Shown: positions 21,941 to 34,190 of the stretch, piece by piece | Layout of the letters: the number at the start of each line of letters is the position of its first letter | Numbering within the stretch: position 1 is the stretch's first letter | Position numbers and translations under genes: made by a program | Notes under the pieces: model-generated | What the model saw: the letters and a program-made list of their open reading frames with translations, nothing else | Told to the model about the DNA's origin: nothing | Database searches by the model: none | From: Adiantum capillus-veneris | Taxonomy: Eukaryota > Streptophyta > Polypodiopsida > Polypodiales > Pteridaceae | Assembly: GCA_014529385.2 (NCBI GenBank) | Contig: CM043952.1 | Span: 156,773,057 to 156,837,056 of the forward strand | DNA length: 64,000 bases | Direction of reading: 5' to 3'

Positions 21941-24603
21941 ACAAGGACCTAACTAGGTTTCCTACTAACACTCATGTGATGGTTGCTTGATTTAGTTTCG
22001 GCTAACGAAAGCGTTTTTCTTAAGTGGATCCGGAAGAGGATATTTCGTGATCAAGTGGATAGCCAGGAAGCGTGTGTCTTGCCGAGGGTCTGCGACTGGA
22101 TAGGTTTAGTTAGGATCTGTGGATTAGAGTAGTTGTTGGTGGTCGAGTGATTTGTGAGGTGATAAAAGCGTTTACTAGTCCGTGTGCGGCAGTGAAGCGT
22201 TTTTCTACTCATAGATGCAAAACCCCATATGATTTGTAGGAGTAGCTTTAGGTAAGTGATCCGATTCTGATCTAGAGCTATTCAACACTGAATTATTTGC
22301 TAAGGTGCTGGATTGCATTTGAAATCACGGAAAAGTGTGCTTTTGAGGGTAAAAATGCATTAAAGAAGCTTTTGTGGACATTTTTGTATGACTGACTGAT
22401 GCTGTGCATATAAAAGAGCATTTGCAAGGGTTCTGTGAAGAAAACTTGCAATTCTGTAAACATAGACATCCTACGCATAGGATGTCTCAAGGGGGTTCTG
22501 GAGACCAAATTTGAAAATTCTGACTGCACCAGTGTGTTCAGAAGGGGGGGTTTACCCTAAGTATACATTGAAACTAGAGTTTTGACCAACTCTTGACACC
22601 CAAAAGACCAAAGACGGAGTGTCAAAAATGCGAAAACAAGAAACTTAAGATTCTGAGCACAATTTTGCATAAAAACTGCTAGCAATGCTGGAAAAGTAGT
22701 GCTCAAGACTTGGGGAGGCCTGTGGATGAATTCTGCCAAAAATTTCATCAGTAGACATCCTACGCGTAGGATGTCTCTAGGGCACTTTTGGCAGGGAATT
22801 TGGGAAAACTTAGGTTACCAGTGTGTTCAGAGGGTAGGTTTTACCCTAGTAACATAGTGACTTGGGTGTTTTTCCCTATTTTTGTTGACCAAAAGCCAAA
22901 AGGCGGAGTCAGAAAACGTAAAGTTTCAGAAAAGGCTTAAATTGAGTGATTTTTGCATGTTTTTGCATTTGTGAAGCATACTTGCACTTGCTGAGAGCAT
23001 AAGGAAGCATCAGGGACACTTCAATCTCAAAAAATCAGCAGTAGACATCCTACGCGTAGGATGTCTACAGGGTGATCTGGTGGAACTTTTGGAAAACTGA
23101 GGTTACCAGTGTGTTCAGAAGGTAGGTTTTACCCTATTTTCACCTGGAAAGTGGAAATTTGACCAAATTTTGACAGATCAAAGCCAAAAGACGAGAATTG
23201 CCAGACATCCTACCCAAATTGTGTCCAAGGCCTAATTTTGAGACCAAACCATAGGATGACTCCATAGGCATGTTCTAAATGTTGTATTAAGTGCATGTGA
23301 TAAATTTCATCTCATTTGGGGAAGAAACGGGGGTCCTAAGCAGAATTTAGTACTTTTGACTGAAAAAGACTAGAATAGCTAAAATTGGGGTCTTTTGAAA
23401 TCCAAACCAAAATCTGATCATACCACTCGGTTGCTGACATCAAGGGGAAGCTTTGGGTCAAGTCTTGGGTCAAACAGGCCAAAAAGACATCCTACGCGTA
23501 GGATGTCATATGTGTGATTTTGGACTCTAAACAAAATTCTGAGCATACCACAGTGATCAGCACCTTAAGGAGAGTCTGTGGTTCAAATTTGGGGCAATTC
23601 TGAGCAGTTAGACATCCTACGCGTAGGATGTCTACTGCATAATTCTGAGACCAAAATTCTACTGTGACCATACCATGCTGTCATATAGCCTTAGATAAGC
23701 CTCCTAAGCAAATTTGGTCCAATTTGGAGTTGATTTGACTGGTGAATTCATCAGAACAGACATCAGGCTTCTAAAGCAGATTCTTAATCATTTGACCAAC
23801 CTATAGGTGTCAGAATCAAAAAGTAAAAATAGCTGTGAGTTTAGCACCTCAAGGAGAAGCTACAATGCAAGTTTGAGCTGAAACAGAGCAAAAAGACATC
23901 CTACGCGTAGGATGTCTCCAGCTTGATTTAGGACTCCAAACCAACTTATGAGCACACCACTATGATCAGCACATCAAGGAGAAGCTGGGGTGAATTTCAA
24001 GTCATTCTAAGCAAAAAGACATCCTACGTGTAGGATGTCTCAAGGCCATTTTTAGGTCCAAATCAACCTCTGAGCATACCATTGTGTTGCTAGACTCAAG
24101 GGGAGTCTCTGGACCAAATTTTGTTAAATTCTGAGCATATACACATCCTACGCGTAGGATGTCTCTAGGTCAGTTTTAGGGTCCGACTGTAATTTTGACC
24201 ATACAGAAGTGTTCACAGTGTCACAGAGATCCCAAATCTTTTTTCAAAATTGAATTTGGACTCATTTTGACCAGTCTAAACTGCATTTCACTGTTTTGGC
24301 CATAACTTTCACAAACGATATCGGATCAAAAAAGTTTTTATATCAAAACGTAGCCTGAGAGCGGCTCTACAGATCTTACAGCAAAACTTGAACTAAATGA
24401 TGCCAACTTTGAAAAAAACGTCATTTGAGGCCTCAAAATTCATCCGGAAGTCAGGGGTGTCTGAATGAAAGCGACAATCTGCGAGAATTGTGACGAAACG
24501 GTTGCGATTTTGGACATAGTTTCGACTTTTCCCTAACCAAAGCACTTGAACACAGTGGACTAAGTCTACTTGAACCAAGCAAAAGCTCTTAAGCTGAGAA
24601 ATC
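21941..24603 (+). other. Untranslated leader of G1
   Basis: 2.66 kb between PBS and gag with no coding. It is built from loosely related units that share words such as gaccaaa, tctgagcatacca, gatcagcac and tcaaggagaagct. The units are degenerate, but a 24-bp palindrome inside them is nearly invariant. Confidence 0.75.
22464..24164. repeat. Array of eight 24-bp CGCG-centred palindromes
   Basis: Each site is the half AGACATCCTACG followed by its reverse complement. Sites start at 22464, 22753, 23043, 23485, 23610, 23894, 24017 and 24141. Five (22753, 23043, 23485, 23610, 23894) are perfect or differ only at an end base. 22464 has ACGCAT and 24017 has ACGTGT at the core, both CpG transitions. 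24141 has one outer change. Half-degenerate copies lie at 23203 and 23758. Spacings cluster near 123-148 and 282-290. Confidence 0.95.
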
Positions 24604-27600
24604 ATGTCTACCCTAGATTCAAACGCAGCTTACACAAGCTTGGAGATCCCGACGATAGAGGAATATCCTCCCACAATGGATCTTCCAAACTTGCAATTGA
24701 TAAAGACCCATCTTGTTGAGAGAGTTTGGATGATTGGTCATGAGAGTGAAGGACTATATAGATACATTGACGACAATGAGGTCAATCTTTATAGATGCTC
24801 AGATCCATACCTAGAAGAGATAACGGATTACAAGCTCTTATATGTTTACACATACGGAGTCGACTGTCAATGGAGATCTATAGTTGTCGACAAGTATGGA
24901 TGAGAATACAGAGTTGTAGAAAACAAAAATCCACAGACTGTACTAGAAAGAGGTGGATATTTGGTCAATGAAGGACCACAAATGCCTCCACCAAACACGA
25001 GAATTCCTATAGGAATTCCAAGAAGAGAGCCACCAGGATTCCCTTCAAGAGCGATAATGAGAGAAGGATTGGGAGAGTCTCTGGTTAGACTTGTAGACAA
25101 TCGACGAGTTAGACCATCCCAAGTCCAGAAATGGGTAAACAGAAAATACTCCGGAGATAAAGATCCGAGAGATCACGTAACGACTTTTAGAAGAGTGATT
25201 AGAGTAGAGGAAGTTTCAGATTTTGCGACACAGTTTCTGGGATTTGGATTGACTCTAGAAGATGATGCAGCTACATGGTTCGACTTGGTGGAAATATGGG
25301 ATTTTGAGACCCTAGATGAGTTGTTTGAGGAGTTTATTGAAGAATTCTCTCCAAAAGGCATTGCTCACAATACAGTCTCGCAAATCCATAGATTCAAACA
25401 GAAAGAGAATGAATCAGTACGCAAAGCATCATTACGGCTCAAGAGATATGTTAAGCTCTATCCGAGAGCGGAAGTACCTATGCAAGCACGACTGATGCTG
25501 ATCTTTATCCAGGGAATGAGAGATGCGGGCCTTTAGAAGGATCTGCATATGATAAGGAGGATGACGCTAAACGAGTTGATCAAAGAAGCTCTTTATCTAG
25601 TGGATAACTGTGAGGCATACAAAGAGAAGGACTTAAAGAGTCAAGGAGATGATACATCCTCTCAGCACAGTGTTTCACAAATAAGTGAGTCCATTACCAA
25701 GCCAACTGCACCTATTGATCAAGAAAAGCTTATCGACGACTTGGTCAAGAGGTTGATTCCTCTTGTAAGGTCTGATGCGGGAGAGCCGAAGTGGTGTGAA
25801 ATTGAGAGAAAATGGAAAAACCATACGAGGGAAAAGTGCTATTATAGCATGGAAAATGCTAGGGAAAGGTATGTACAACCTGTTCCAGAAGCACCTAATC
25901 CACCTAGATACATTACGGAGAATGCGCCAAGACCAGTAGGAGTTTTAAGGCCACAACTTGTCTTAGGACAACAACCTCCGCTGCTGCCAGGTGCTAAAAT
26001 GCAGGTAGACATGAGATACATGCCAATGATGGAAGCATCAAATAAACCAACGCCAGTACCAGCTACAATGTGGTATAGCAACCAAAGTGGGTACTACCCT
26101 TCGGAGAAACAAAATGTGAGAGAAACACATGGAGTAGTGAGGCCGGTACAACCTCCACCTCCTGGGTTTCAGTCGAAAGAAAGAAGGTATGAAATGGACG
26201 AAAGGACATTGCGATTCATTGCAAATAGCGGCTTATAGCCAAGAGGAAATGCTAAAAGAATCTCCTCAACCAGAGACAGATTGTCACAAAAGTTGTGACA
26301 ACCGCTTGGTCAAACAATGTCCTCATACGGAGATCACTGAAGTAAATGCCTATTGTCTTGAGTGTAGCATCACTCACTTGATCCCCGATTGCCCAAAAAA
26401 CCCAAACCAAATCAGGAAAATCACGAAAAATGTATCAGGGATTGTTCAGCTCCCTACTAGCTCAGAAAATGAAAATGTCGTACCAGTTCAAGTGGTTACG
26501 AGAGAATAAGCTCAAAAGAAAGCTGATGAGAATCCAGAGACAAAGAACACGGAAAGTGACACAAGTCCAAAGACAGATGATGGACCAAAGACAGACGAAC
26601 CTAGTCAGAAAACCAAGAGCAAACAAAATAGTTGGAAAGCTAGAAAGACTAGGATGAAAGCAGGCAGGGAACGAGAGCAAAAATCCCTAGCTGAGAAGCT
26701 TACCGAAGCTGAGGAAAAGATAAAACAACATGAGGAAAAGGAGGCACCTTCTCTTACACAGATGGTTAAACCTCTAGAAGAACCATCCACGGATGAGAAA
26801 CCGAGAAGTGCTAGTTCAGGAGGATCTGTGTTGGCAGAGAAGGTTAATGAGACATTAGATGCTCTCTTGAAAGCCTATGATGCGAGGCTCAAAAACAACC
26901 AAACCCAAGAACAAAGGTGGATGACATATCCCTATGCGGAACTAGAAAAGCAAAGGTTTGAAATGTGCAAGAAAATGATTCAAACAGCCCAAGCTTTACT
27001 AGAACCACCAGTTGTAAAACCTGAGGATGTGATCCGTGTCATGCCTACACAAGTAATCCCACCAAACCAGGAACTAAAAGAGCCAGATTCTAGTCATGAG
27101 CACATACCAAACCTCAAAGACCCAGCATTAGAACCAAGGATAGTACTGAATACCACGGATAACTCTTCCGAGGGATTTCACCAAGCTATACCTGAGGATT
27201 GTAAAGAGATAGATAGTCTTGACGAATTGTGGAAACAAGTCAGAGAGGCCAATGAAGCCGATGACCTAAGAAGACGAGTAGACAAGACTGGTGATGAACG
27301 AGGAGTGTTTCTACCACCAATAGAGGAATTTGAGACTGGATCTCAAATGAATCTAGACGTGCAATCGTGTTGGGGTGAGAAAGGATCTGTACAATCTATG
27401 GATAGTCAACCCCATTCGCTAAGAACACTACCGTCCTACATGGGAGAGTACGAGACCAAGTCAGATGTGGTTGCAGTCCCATCAAAGAGACTGTCTCCCA
27501 ACAAGGCCATCGATTTAAAGGGGCTAGTAGATATTCTATCTACCCCAGTCACATGTACAATAATGTTAGCCGAGTTGCTCAGAATAAGACCAAACATGTG

Positions 27601-28440
27601 GGCTAATGTGGGTAAATGTCTAGAGAAATTTGGTGTAAAAACCCCAATGACTCAAATCGAGGAAGTCATCAAAGAGCCTGAAATGCCTCAACTAAATACT
27701 AGGCCAGTGCCATTAAACAAGGTAGGCGAGTATTACGAGGGAGAAGATGGAAACACCACCCTTCTTGTGGAATTCAATGGTGTAAAAACCATGGCAATCC
27801 TTGACAGTGGAGCTGGTGTGGCCATTGCAACCAAAGAGGTGTGGAAAAAATGGGGAAAACCTGCCTTGATATCCACACGAATGACCGTGCAGCTTGCAGA
27901 CGGACACAAGGAAAAGCCCCTAGGACTGCTAGAAAAAGTACTTGTTACTTCTTGTGGTATTGAATATGAACACACTTTTGCTGTTGTTGACTTTGGCAAG
28001 AAGAACAACTATGACATCATTCTGGGAAGACCATTCATGCAACAATTGAAAATGGTCCAAGATTGGGGTTATGACCATATATACCTGAGACATATGGAAA
28101 CCATAACAAAGGTAAACTTGAGGGACCATAGCTATAGGGATGTGACGAGAACACCGGTAGAGGAGTTTGATTCCTCCACAATAGCAGGATCAGAACTTCC
28201 AGCTTGGTTAGGTAAGCCTAAAGAACTGTGGATGTGTGGAGCTTCACAATGTGGTAGCTTGAAACGTGAGGAATGTATCCTAGAGTGGGTTATAGAGGAT
28301 ATGGACTATATCCCAGAACCATTTCCTGAAGAAGAGTTAGAGCCTTTTGGATGGGAACACATCTTGGCTACTCTGGACGTGTGCGCCGTGGAGGATGCTC
28401 CCACAACAAAGTTTTGTGATGAAAATGGCTATGATGTCGT
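24604..28440 (+). pseudogene. G1 gag - aspartic protease, truncated before RT
   Basis: ATG 24604 opens a frame with stops at 24901-24903, 25534-25536 and 26236-26238, a frameshift near 26230 and another stop at 26507-26509. The long open part is 26654-28447. Order: an N-terminal region; the retrotransposon gag capsid (25100-25540: VQKWVNRKYSGDKDPRDHV, LTLEDDAATWFD, FEEFIEEFSPKGIAHN); a Pro-rich linker; a second zinc knuckle CLECSITHLIPDC, with the first one destroyed; a Lys/Glu coiled coil; then retropepsin with the active site MAILDSGAGVA and the flap-side motif DIILGRPFM. RT should follow, but sequence switches into C1 gag near 28440. Confidence 0.85.
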
Positions 28441-28800
28441 TCCTTGAAATGAAGGCCATTTTGTTGCTATGTTTGCTACCATCATCATGCGATACCTTCA
28501 ACATAGCCATAAGCAATTTTGCACCTAATGGCAAGATAGTTTTTGGTGATGTTGCTAGTGCATTGCTCACCGAGGAGATTTGACATCAATCTCTTGATAC
28601 GAGTGGGCATGGTGTTGCGTATGTGGCTAGTGGCAATCGTGACAACAATCAAAGGCACTGTGGCTGTAGCTACACTCATTCTCAGGATTGCAAGCAAGGT
28701 TGTAGCAAGAATCACGGAAAAGAGATGACAAATGTTGAGTGTTACTAATACTGCCATAAAAAGGGACACATGAAGAAAGATTTCCGCACAATGCAGCATG
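28440..28800 (+). pseudogene. C1 gag C-terminal half, truncated at 5' end
   Basis: The frame FLEMKAILLLCLLPSS, then FNIAISNFAPNGKIVFGDV and ALLTEE is the UBN2-type end of copia capsid. It is followed by a His/Gln/Asn-rich spacer and a damaged zinc knuckle (YCHKKGHMKKDF, last Cys replaced by Phe). The first half of C1 gag is missing where C2 and G1 sit. Confidence 0.7.
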
Positions 28801-28889
28801 ATAAAGGCAAGGAAAAAGCGAAGTTTGACAAACGTAAAAGCAACGTGAAAATTGAAGAGATTAAGGTGGTTATCCAACCATTGAGACAG

Positions 28890-30240
28890 TTTTGACGTGC
28901 CAAATGATGTGTTGATTTTCACATTGGATTTGAGTCTAGATGCATTGTTAGCTCTTAACGAGTGTTATGCACAAAATTGGATCGTGGACTCATGTGCTAG
29001 CTTTCACGTGACTCCTAACAAGGAGTGGTTTTCTACATACATTGCCATGCATGGCATAGTGAAGCTAGGCAATTTTTATGAGCTTGATATATGCAATGTG
29101 GGTACATCAAGTTTTCTATGTGTAATGGCACTGAGTTTATGCTACATAATGTCAGACATGTACCCAAATTGACAAAGAGTACATCTGGATGATTTGGGTT
29201 ACACTACCATATTTGCTCATGGTTCTTGGATTATCAAGAAGGAAAATCTCGTCATGCTTAAAGGCCATAAGTCTGGCTCATTGTACTCACTTTATGTCTC
29301 TTCTATGAAAGATAATTCCATTTGTGTAGTCGAGCTGTTGTCTACAGAGTTGTGGCATAGCCGGTTAGGTCATATGAGTGAAAAGGGAATGAAAGTCTTG
29401 CAGTATTTTGGTTATATCCCTGTGTTAGATTACTATAAATTCTCTTTATGTGAGCATTGCATCTATGGAAAACAAACTAGGTTGACATCAGCACCTTTGG
29501 ACAAGGTGTTAGGGAGTCCTCCAGATCTTGTTCATAGCAACTTATGCCAGTCATGTCTCTAGGAGGAGCATTATACTTCCTGACATGCATAGATGACTCT
29601 ACTAGAAAGGTGCGGGTTTATCCCTTGAAGCAAAAGAGCAACGCATATAGTGTCTTTCAGAAGTTCTTAGCCCTGTTCGAGAACCAATCGGGTAGAAAGC
29701 TTAAAGCTTTGCAAAATGACAATGGAGGCGAGTAAATCTCCTCCAAGTTCAAGGACTTTTTCAATAAATGAGGCATTAGAAGACGATTTACCACGCCTTA
29801 CACACCCACCCAAAATTGTGTGGTGAGAGAATGAATAGAACCATTCACGAACAGGTCACTTCTATGTTGTATACGACCAACTTACCTCAAGAATTTTTGG
29901 GAGACGCTGTTACGACGACTGCTTACTCGATCAATTGGTCACCTAGTATACCACTAAAGTAAAAAGTTTCATAGGAGATATAGACGGGAAAAAAGCCCAA
30001 TTATGATAGGTTACGTGTGGTGTGAGGCATTCTATTCTCACATGTGCCAAAAGAGCTTAGACAAAAGCTGGACCCCAAATCACACAAGTGCATCTTCATT
30101 GGATATGGTGTAGACGGAGAGATGGGAGATTGTCTCTGGCTCCTGGAATCTAAGAAGGTTATAAGAATCTCACAAGTGATATTCAGCAAATCTAAGTTTC
30201 ATAGAAAGCCAGTGAAAGACATTGAGTATCACATAGAGTG
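28890..30240 (+). pseudogene. C1 protease and integrase, decayed
   Basis: The protease motif reads NWIVDSCASFHVTPN, so the catalytic DSG has become DSC. GAG-pre-integrase follows (LWHSRLGHMSEKGMKVL, CEHCIYGKQ in the HHCC tail). The integrase core shows YFLTCIDDSTRKVRVYPLK and LQNDNGGE, and later PYTPTQNCVV in a broken frame. Several stops and frameshifts are present (for example near 29170, 29560, 29735 and 29950). Integrase would insert cDNA into the nucleus of the host. This copy cannot. Confidence 0.8.
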
Positions 30241-30429
30241 AAGTTTGAGGATGTTTTGTACCGCCAGTTACACAGAATGTTGGACGTGCTAGTGATGCAT
30301 CTTCCAAAAGTACACACACACATGCTGCTCTGGAGAGAGCCAAATCCAGCAGTCAAGCACTTCAAAGATCTACTCGTACATCTTGTGCGCTTGAGTGTTT
30401 TGAGCCATGATTAGACTACTTGCTAATCA

Positions 30430-31990
30430 CTGACTGCGGCGGTGAACCCACTTACTACAAAGAGACCATTCAAATAGACGATAGCGTGAAGTGGGAAGAG
30501 GCTATGAAATTTGAGTATAACTTGACCTTAGCAAATGAAACTTGGGAACTGACAGAGTTACTTGTGATTAAACATGGATTTCTATGAAATGGGTATACAA
30601 GAAGAAGGATATCACAAATGATCTCGAGCCTAAGTATAAGACTAGATAGGTTGCTAAAGGGTTCAAGCAAACGAAAGGCGTGGGTTTTGATAAAATATCT
30701 TCTCCAGTGGTCAAGATGACTACATTGCATCTTGTGGTTGGTCTAGTAGCCATTGAGGACATGGAATTGGTCCAAATGGATGTGAAGACAACGTTTCTTC
30801 ATGGGGATCTTGAAGAGGATGTCTACATGAAACAAACAGAAGGTTTTGCGATAAAGCATGATAATCCAACACACACAGAACTTTTGTGTAGACTCAAGAA
30901 ATCTTTGTGTGGATTAAAGCAAGGCTCAAGGAAATGGTACATCAATTTCAATAAGTACATTCGGTCCCAGGGTTACGTACAGAGCCAAGAGGATCACTGC
31001 TTGTACACAAGGAGGTTGAACGATGGTTCCCTCATCATTTTGATTTTGTACGTGGATGATATGCTCATAGAAGTCAAAAGATGAGATTTCACTTCTCAAG
31101 GATGCCTTAAGCAAGCAGTTTGCTATGAAAGATTTGGGTGATGCACATCACTTTCTTGGTATGCATATAAAGAGAGATCGCAAATGTGTTATACTGAATT
31201 TTCACAGGAAAAGTATATTCACAAGGTCTTACAATGTTTTAGTATGCAAGGGGGGAAAGCATTGAGTACCCCAATGGCAACATACAAAAAAATTAGCAAG
31301 CATGATTGTCCCAAATTGGATGCTGAAAAGGTAGAGATGGCAAAGGTTCCATATTCTTTGGCAGTTGGAAGTCTCATGTTTTCCATGGTAAGCACATGGC
31401 CAGACATTGTATATGCAGTGGGATTGGTCAGCAAGTTTATAGAAAATCTAGGCAAAAAGAATTGGAAGCAGTGAAGCACATCTTGAGATACATCAAGGGC
31501 TTGGCTAGCAAGTGCTTACACTTTGGTAATAGTAATGCATCCGTAGTTAGATACACTGATTCCGATTATGCGGGTTGTGTGGACAGTAGGCAATTCACAT
31601 CTAGCTATGTTTTCTTGTTTTCTGGAGCGGCAGTTTTGTGGAGGTAATGTATCCAGAATTGCACTTTGTCTTCCACCACTAAGGCATAGTATGTTGTAGT
31701 TTCTAGTCCCGGTAAGGAAGCTATGTGGTTATCTTATCTAGTGGGAGACGTTGGTATACACCAAACTCCAGTGCTACATTGTGACAGTCACAATTGCGTT
31801 AGCAAAGAACCCCGTGTTTCACTCCAAGTTAAAACACATAGACGTCAGGTATCATGTGGCACAGGATGTTTTGGCTAGCAAACACATTGAGTTAGTCAAA
31901 GTTCACACGGATAAAAACCCAGCGGGGATGCTCTAACAAAGAGCTTAGCCTCAGAGAAGTTTGCACACTGCATAGAGATGACGGGCATAG
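30430..31990 (+). pseudogene. C1 reverse transcriptase and RNase H, decayed
   Basis: The longest frame, 30680-31084, has VQMDVKTTFLHGDLEEDVYM, LCGLKQGSRKWY and the catalytic ILYVDDM. Then 31184-31474 has MCYTEFSQEKYIHKVL and VGSLMFSMVSTWPDIVYAVG. RNase H follows with YTDSDYAGCVDSR and, in a shifted frame, SSTTKA. The C-terminal end, DALTKSLASEKFAHC, is reached near 31985, about 90 bases before the polypurine tract. Frame breaks occur near 30655, 31084, 31474 and 31647. Confidence 0.85.
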
Positions 31991-32075
31991 GGTGAAGCTA
32001 CATTCATGCTTCACATTTTGTGCATTTGTACATAATAGACCCTACATTTTTTATCCACTTGGGTCACGTTGGCCT

Positions 32076-32088
32076 TCAAATGGGAGAC
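32076..32088 (+). promoter_or_regulatory. Polypurine tract of C1
   Basis: tcaaatgggagac directly before TGTTGGG. Confidence 0.8.
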
Positions 32089-32285
32089 TGTTGGGTTATA
32101 GGCCACTGTCCCATGGTCGGTTATGGCCAGCACCTGCCCACAGACATCTATTCTTTGGTTATATGGAAGAATAAGGAGAAGAGAGAATTCTCTCTAATGC
32201 TCTACCAAGCTACTGTGTCTAATCCTCATCCCCTTCCCCATTCTCTCCTTCCCTCTCTTGCACCCGCATGACGGTGGTTCCATCA
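32089..32285 (+). repeat. 3' LTR of C1
   Basis: 197 bp, partner of 18249-18443, followed by the TCTCT duplication. Confidence 0.9.
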
Positions 32286-32427
32286 TCTCTGCATGCTCAT
32301 CTCCAACCATCCATACTCCTTTATATGCCATCTGGCCCCTTTTTTAAAAGACCCCTTGACAATGCATGCATAGTTAGCACCTTGCCCAGGCTTGTGCCCC
32401 CCTAGTCCTACCCTTTTCCTAACGACA
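32286..32427 (-). repeat. 5' part of the E-minus 5' LTR
   Basis: On the minus strand it starts TGTCG at 32427 and has a ATATAAAGG box near 32320. It matches 13395-13240 and is continued at 18248-18228 beyond the inserted C1. Confidence 0.6.
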
Positions 32428-32499
32428 ACTAGATAAAGGCACAAAGGTACTTACAAAAAAGCACATACATGCGTACATAGAGAGAGACACGTGATAGGA

Positions 32500-34190
32500 G
32501 GGAGATAACCACAAGTAAGAGATCAACCAAAAAAACACTTGGGTTTTATTTTGTCCAAGGAATCTTGGTCTTGTCTTGAAAAATTGAACCCCTTGATCAA
32601 AACCCAAAAGTAGACTACATAAACCACTAGGTAGATGTGTACCATCATTTGCTACCTTGCTACCAATAGTGATTGTAAGTAGATCAATAAATTAAACTAA
32701 ACTTCTACCACTTGATATTTTTAGAGATTCTTTCCTTGAAAGCACATGTGAATGGTCGATAAAGCAACACTTTATTGAGTGATTGGTCATTCCGAAGCTA
32801 TGTTGTACATAGGAAGTGCTTCTTCTATAGACACATCTGATTATATAACTAGCCAATCTATCTTCTCAAGTTGGAATCTTCTTTACAACTAGATCACTAA
32901 AACATTTATGGCCTCCCACCATTAAAAGAAGAGGAGATTCTCAATACCCAAAAAAAATAGTCAAGTGAGATTTTGCCCAAATATGCCTGGCATATACATA
33001 AAAGATATGGATGGCAACATAACTCAATCATGAATGTGGGATTGCAAGTCCATAGATTCATAAGGGAACCAAGAGAGGGGCATGCCTTGAGGCTCTCTAC
33101 CCATATTATTACATGAATAGTTTTCTTGATAGCTAGGCAATGCATGTCTATTGTAGCAAAAGAAATCTCACCACTCTTAGTGCATGCACCTTGTGCATTG
33201 AGCCCATTAGATATATAGGGCTCGTCAATGCATGCATATGCAACAAATATAAGAAAATATACGAGCCTCATTTTCTATTGAGAAGAAGTTTGAATCTAGG
33301 ATTAACTCTTGAAATATTCTCAACAAGAGTCTCATCAATAAAAATAAGCAAGATTTCACCTATTCTAAAGTAATCTTGCGACTCAAGTGCATGAGGACAC
33401 CACCTTAATTTGAATGCACCTTGGAAATTATCAAGGAAATAATCGGGCAATATGTAGCAACAATGATGTCCTTGACAAAGTATTCAACATCATGGAGGAA
33501 GCCTAAAAACTTCTTGTGTGGATTAAGTCTATTGTATAGTGCATGCAACACAAAATAAATAGATTGATAAGCCCTTTTCTACATCGATGGCCTCAATGGT
33601 TTTAGCCAATACCTGCAAGTGCCTTGTACTACCCAAAATTGAAGTTGATACATTCAAGTATGATTTGGCCTTGTCATACTTAAAATACGTACTTGTATCT
33701 CAAGAATTCTGATTCCCCAGGTTGTTGATGCCTTGTTGTAGATCCAAACATAGTGAACAAGGCAATAGCATAAGTTAGAAATCGTGCTTCTCGGTATGAC
33801 CTTCAAAGCACCTTTCTTTGCATGCTATAATTTATTTCAAATTAAACTTTCTACACATAAAGGTTGAAATGTTCAACCTTGTTTCCCGTTTGTGCCAGTT
33901 GTTGCAAAATAAATAATCTTGAAATGCTATTGAGGCTTAAAATCCTTGCTAAACCCCCCCTAGTTCAAAGCTTTTAAGTTTTGCATTTGGCTCATAGCCA
34001 TGGCTATTGAAGTGTCATACTTTGAATCCAACTCATAACTGTGGATTTGGATATACTTAGAATTAGGTACTTAGTAAGCCCCTTGGCTTGATTCATGCCG
34101 GAAGTCATTCGATTATCAGACACATACACTCACAAAGCCTTCAAGTTTGTATGTTGATAGCATACCACAAACTTTGGAAGCAAACATTTC
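32500..34190 (-). repeat. Unidentified 1.6-kb module, copy B
   Basis: Second copy of 15100-16650 in the same orientation. Here it lies only about 75 bases from an LTR, while copy A is separated from its LTR by integrase remnants, so copy B may have lost that part. A conserved minus-strand peptide (AKSYLNVSTSILGSTRHLQV) is seen in both. A stretch at about 33290-33440 is present only here. The function is unknown. Confidence 0.7.

Larger units (their letters stand above)
18249..32285 (+). mobile_element. Composite Ty1/copia element C1 with nested elements
   Basis: Terminal direct repeats of 195 and 197 bp share TGTTGGGTTATAGGCCA at the start and TTCCATCA at the end. A 5-bp target duplication, TCTCT, flanks both ends. 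A PBS (TGGTATCAGAGC) and a polypurine tract are present. The span of 14.0 kb, against the usual 5 kb for copia, is explained by the 5' portions of a second copia (C2) and of a gypsy element (G1) between the C1 leader and the C1 gag. Confidence 0.85.

Noticed and set aside
22464-24164. CRISPR-like array
   Set aside because: The repeats are palindromic and regularly placed, but the spacing is 125-290 bp, the intervening sequences are related to each other, and the context is a eukaryotic retrotransposon leader.
20965-28440. G1 as a complete element
   Set aside because: No RT, integrase, polypurine tract or 3' LTR for G1 is found before C1 resumes, so only the 5' half is called.
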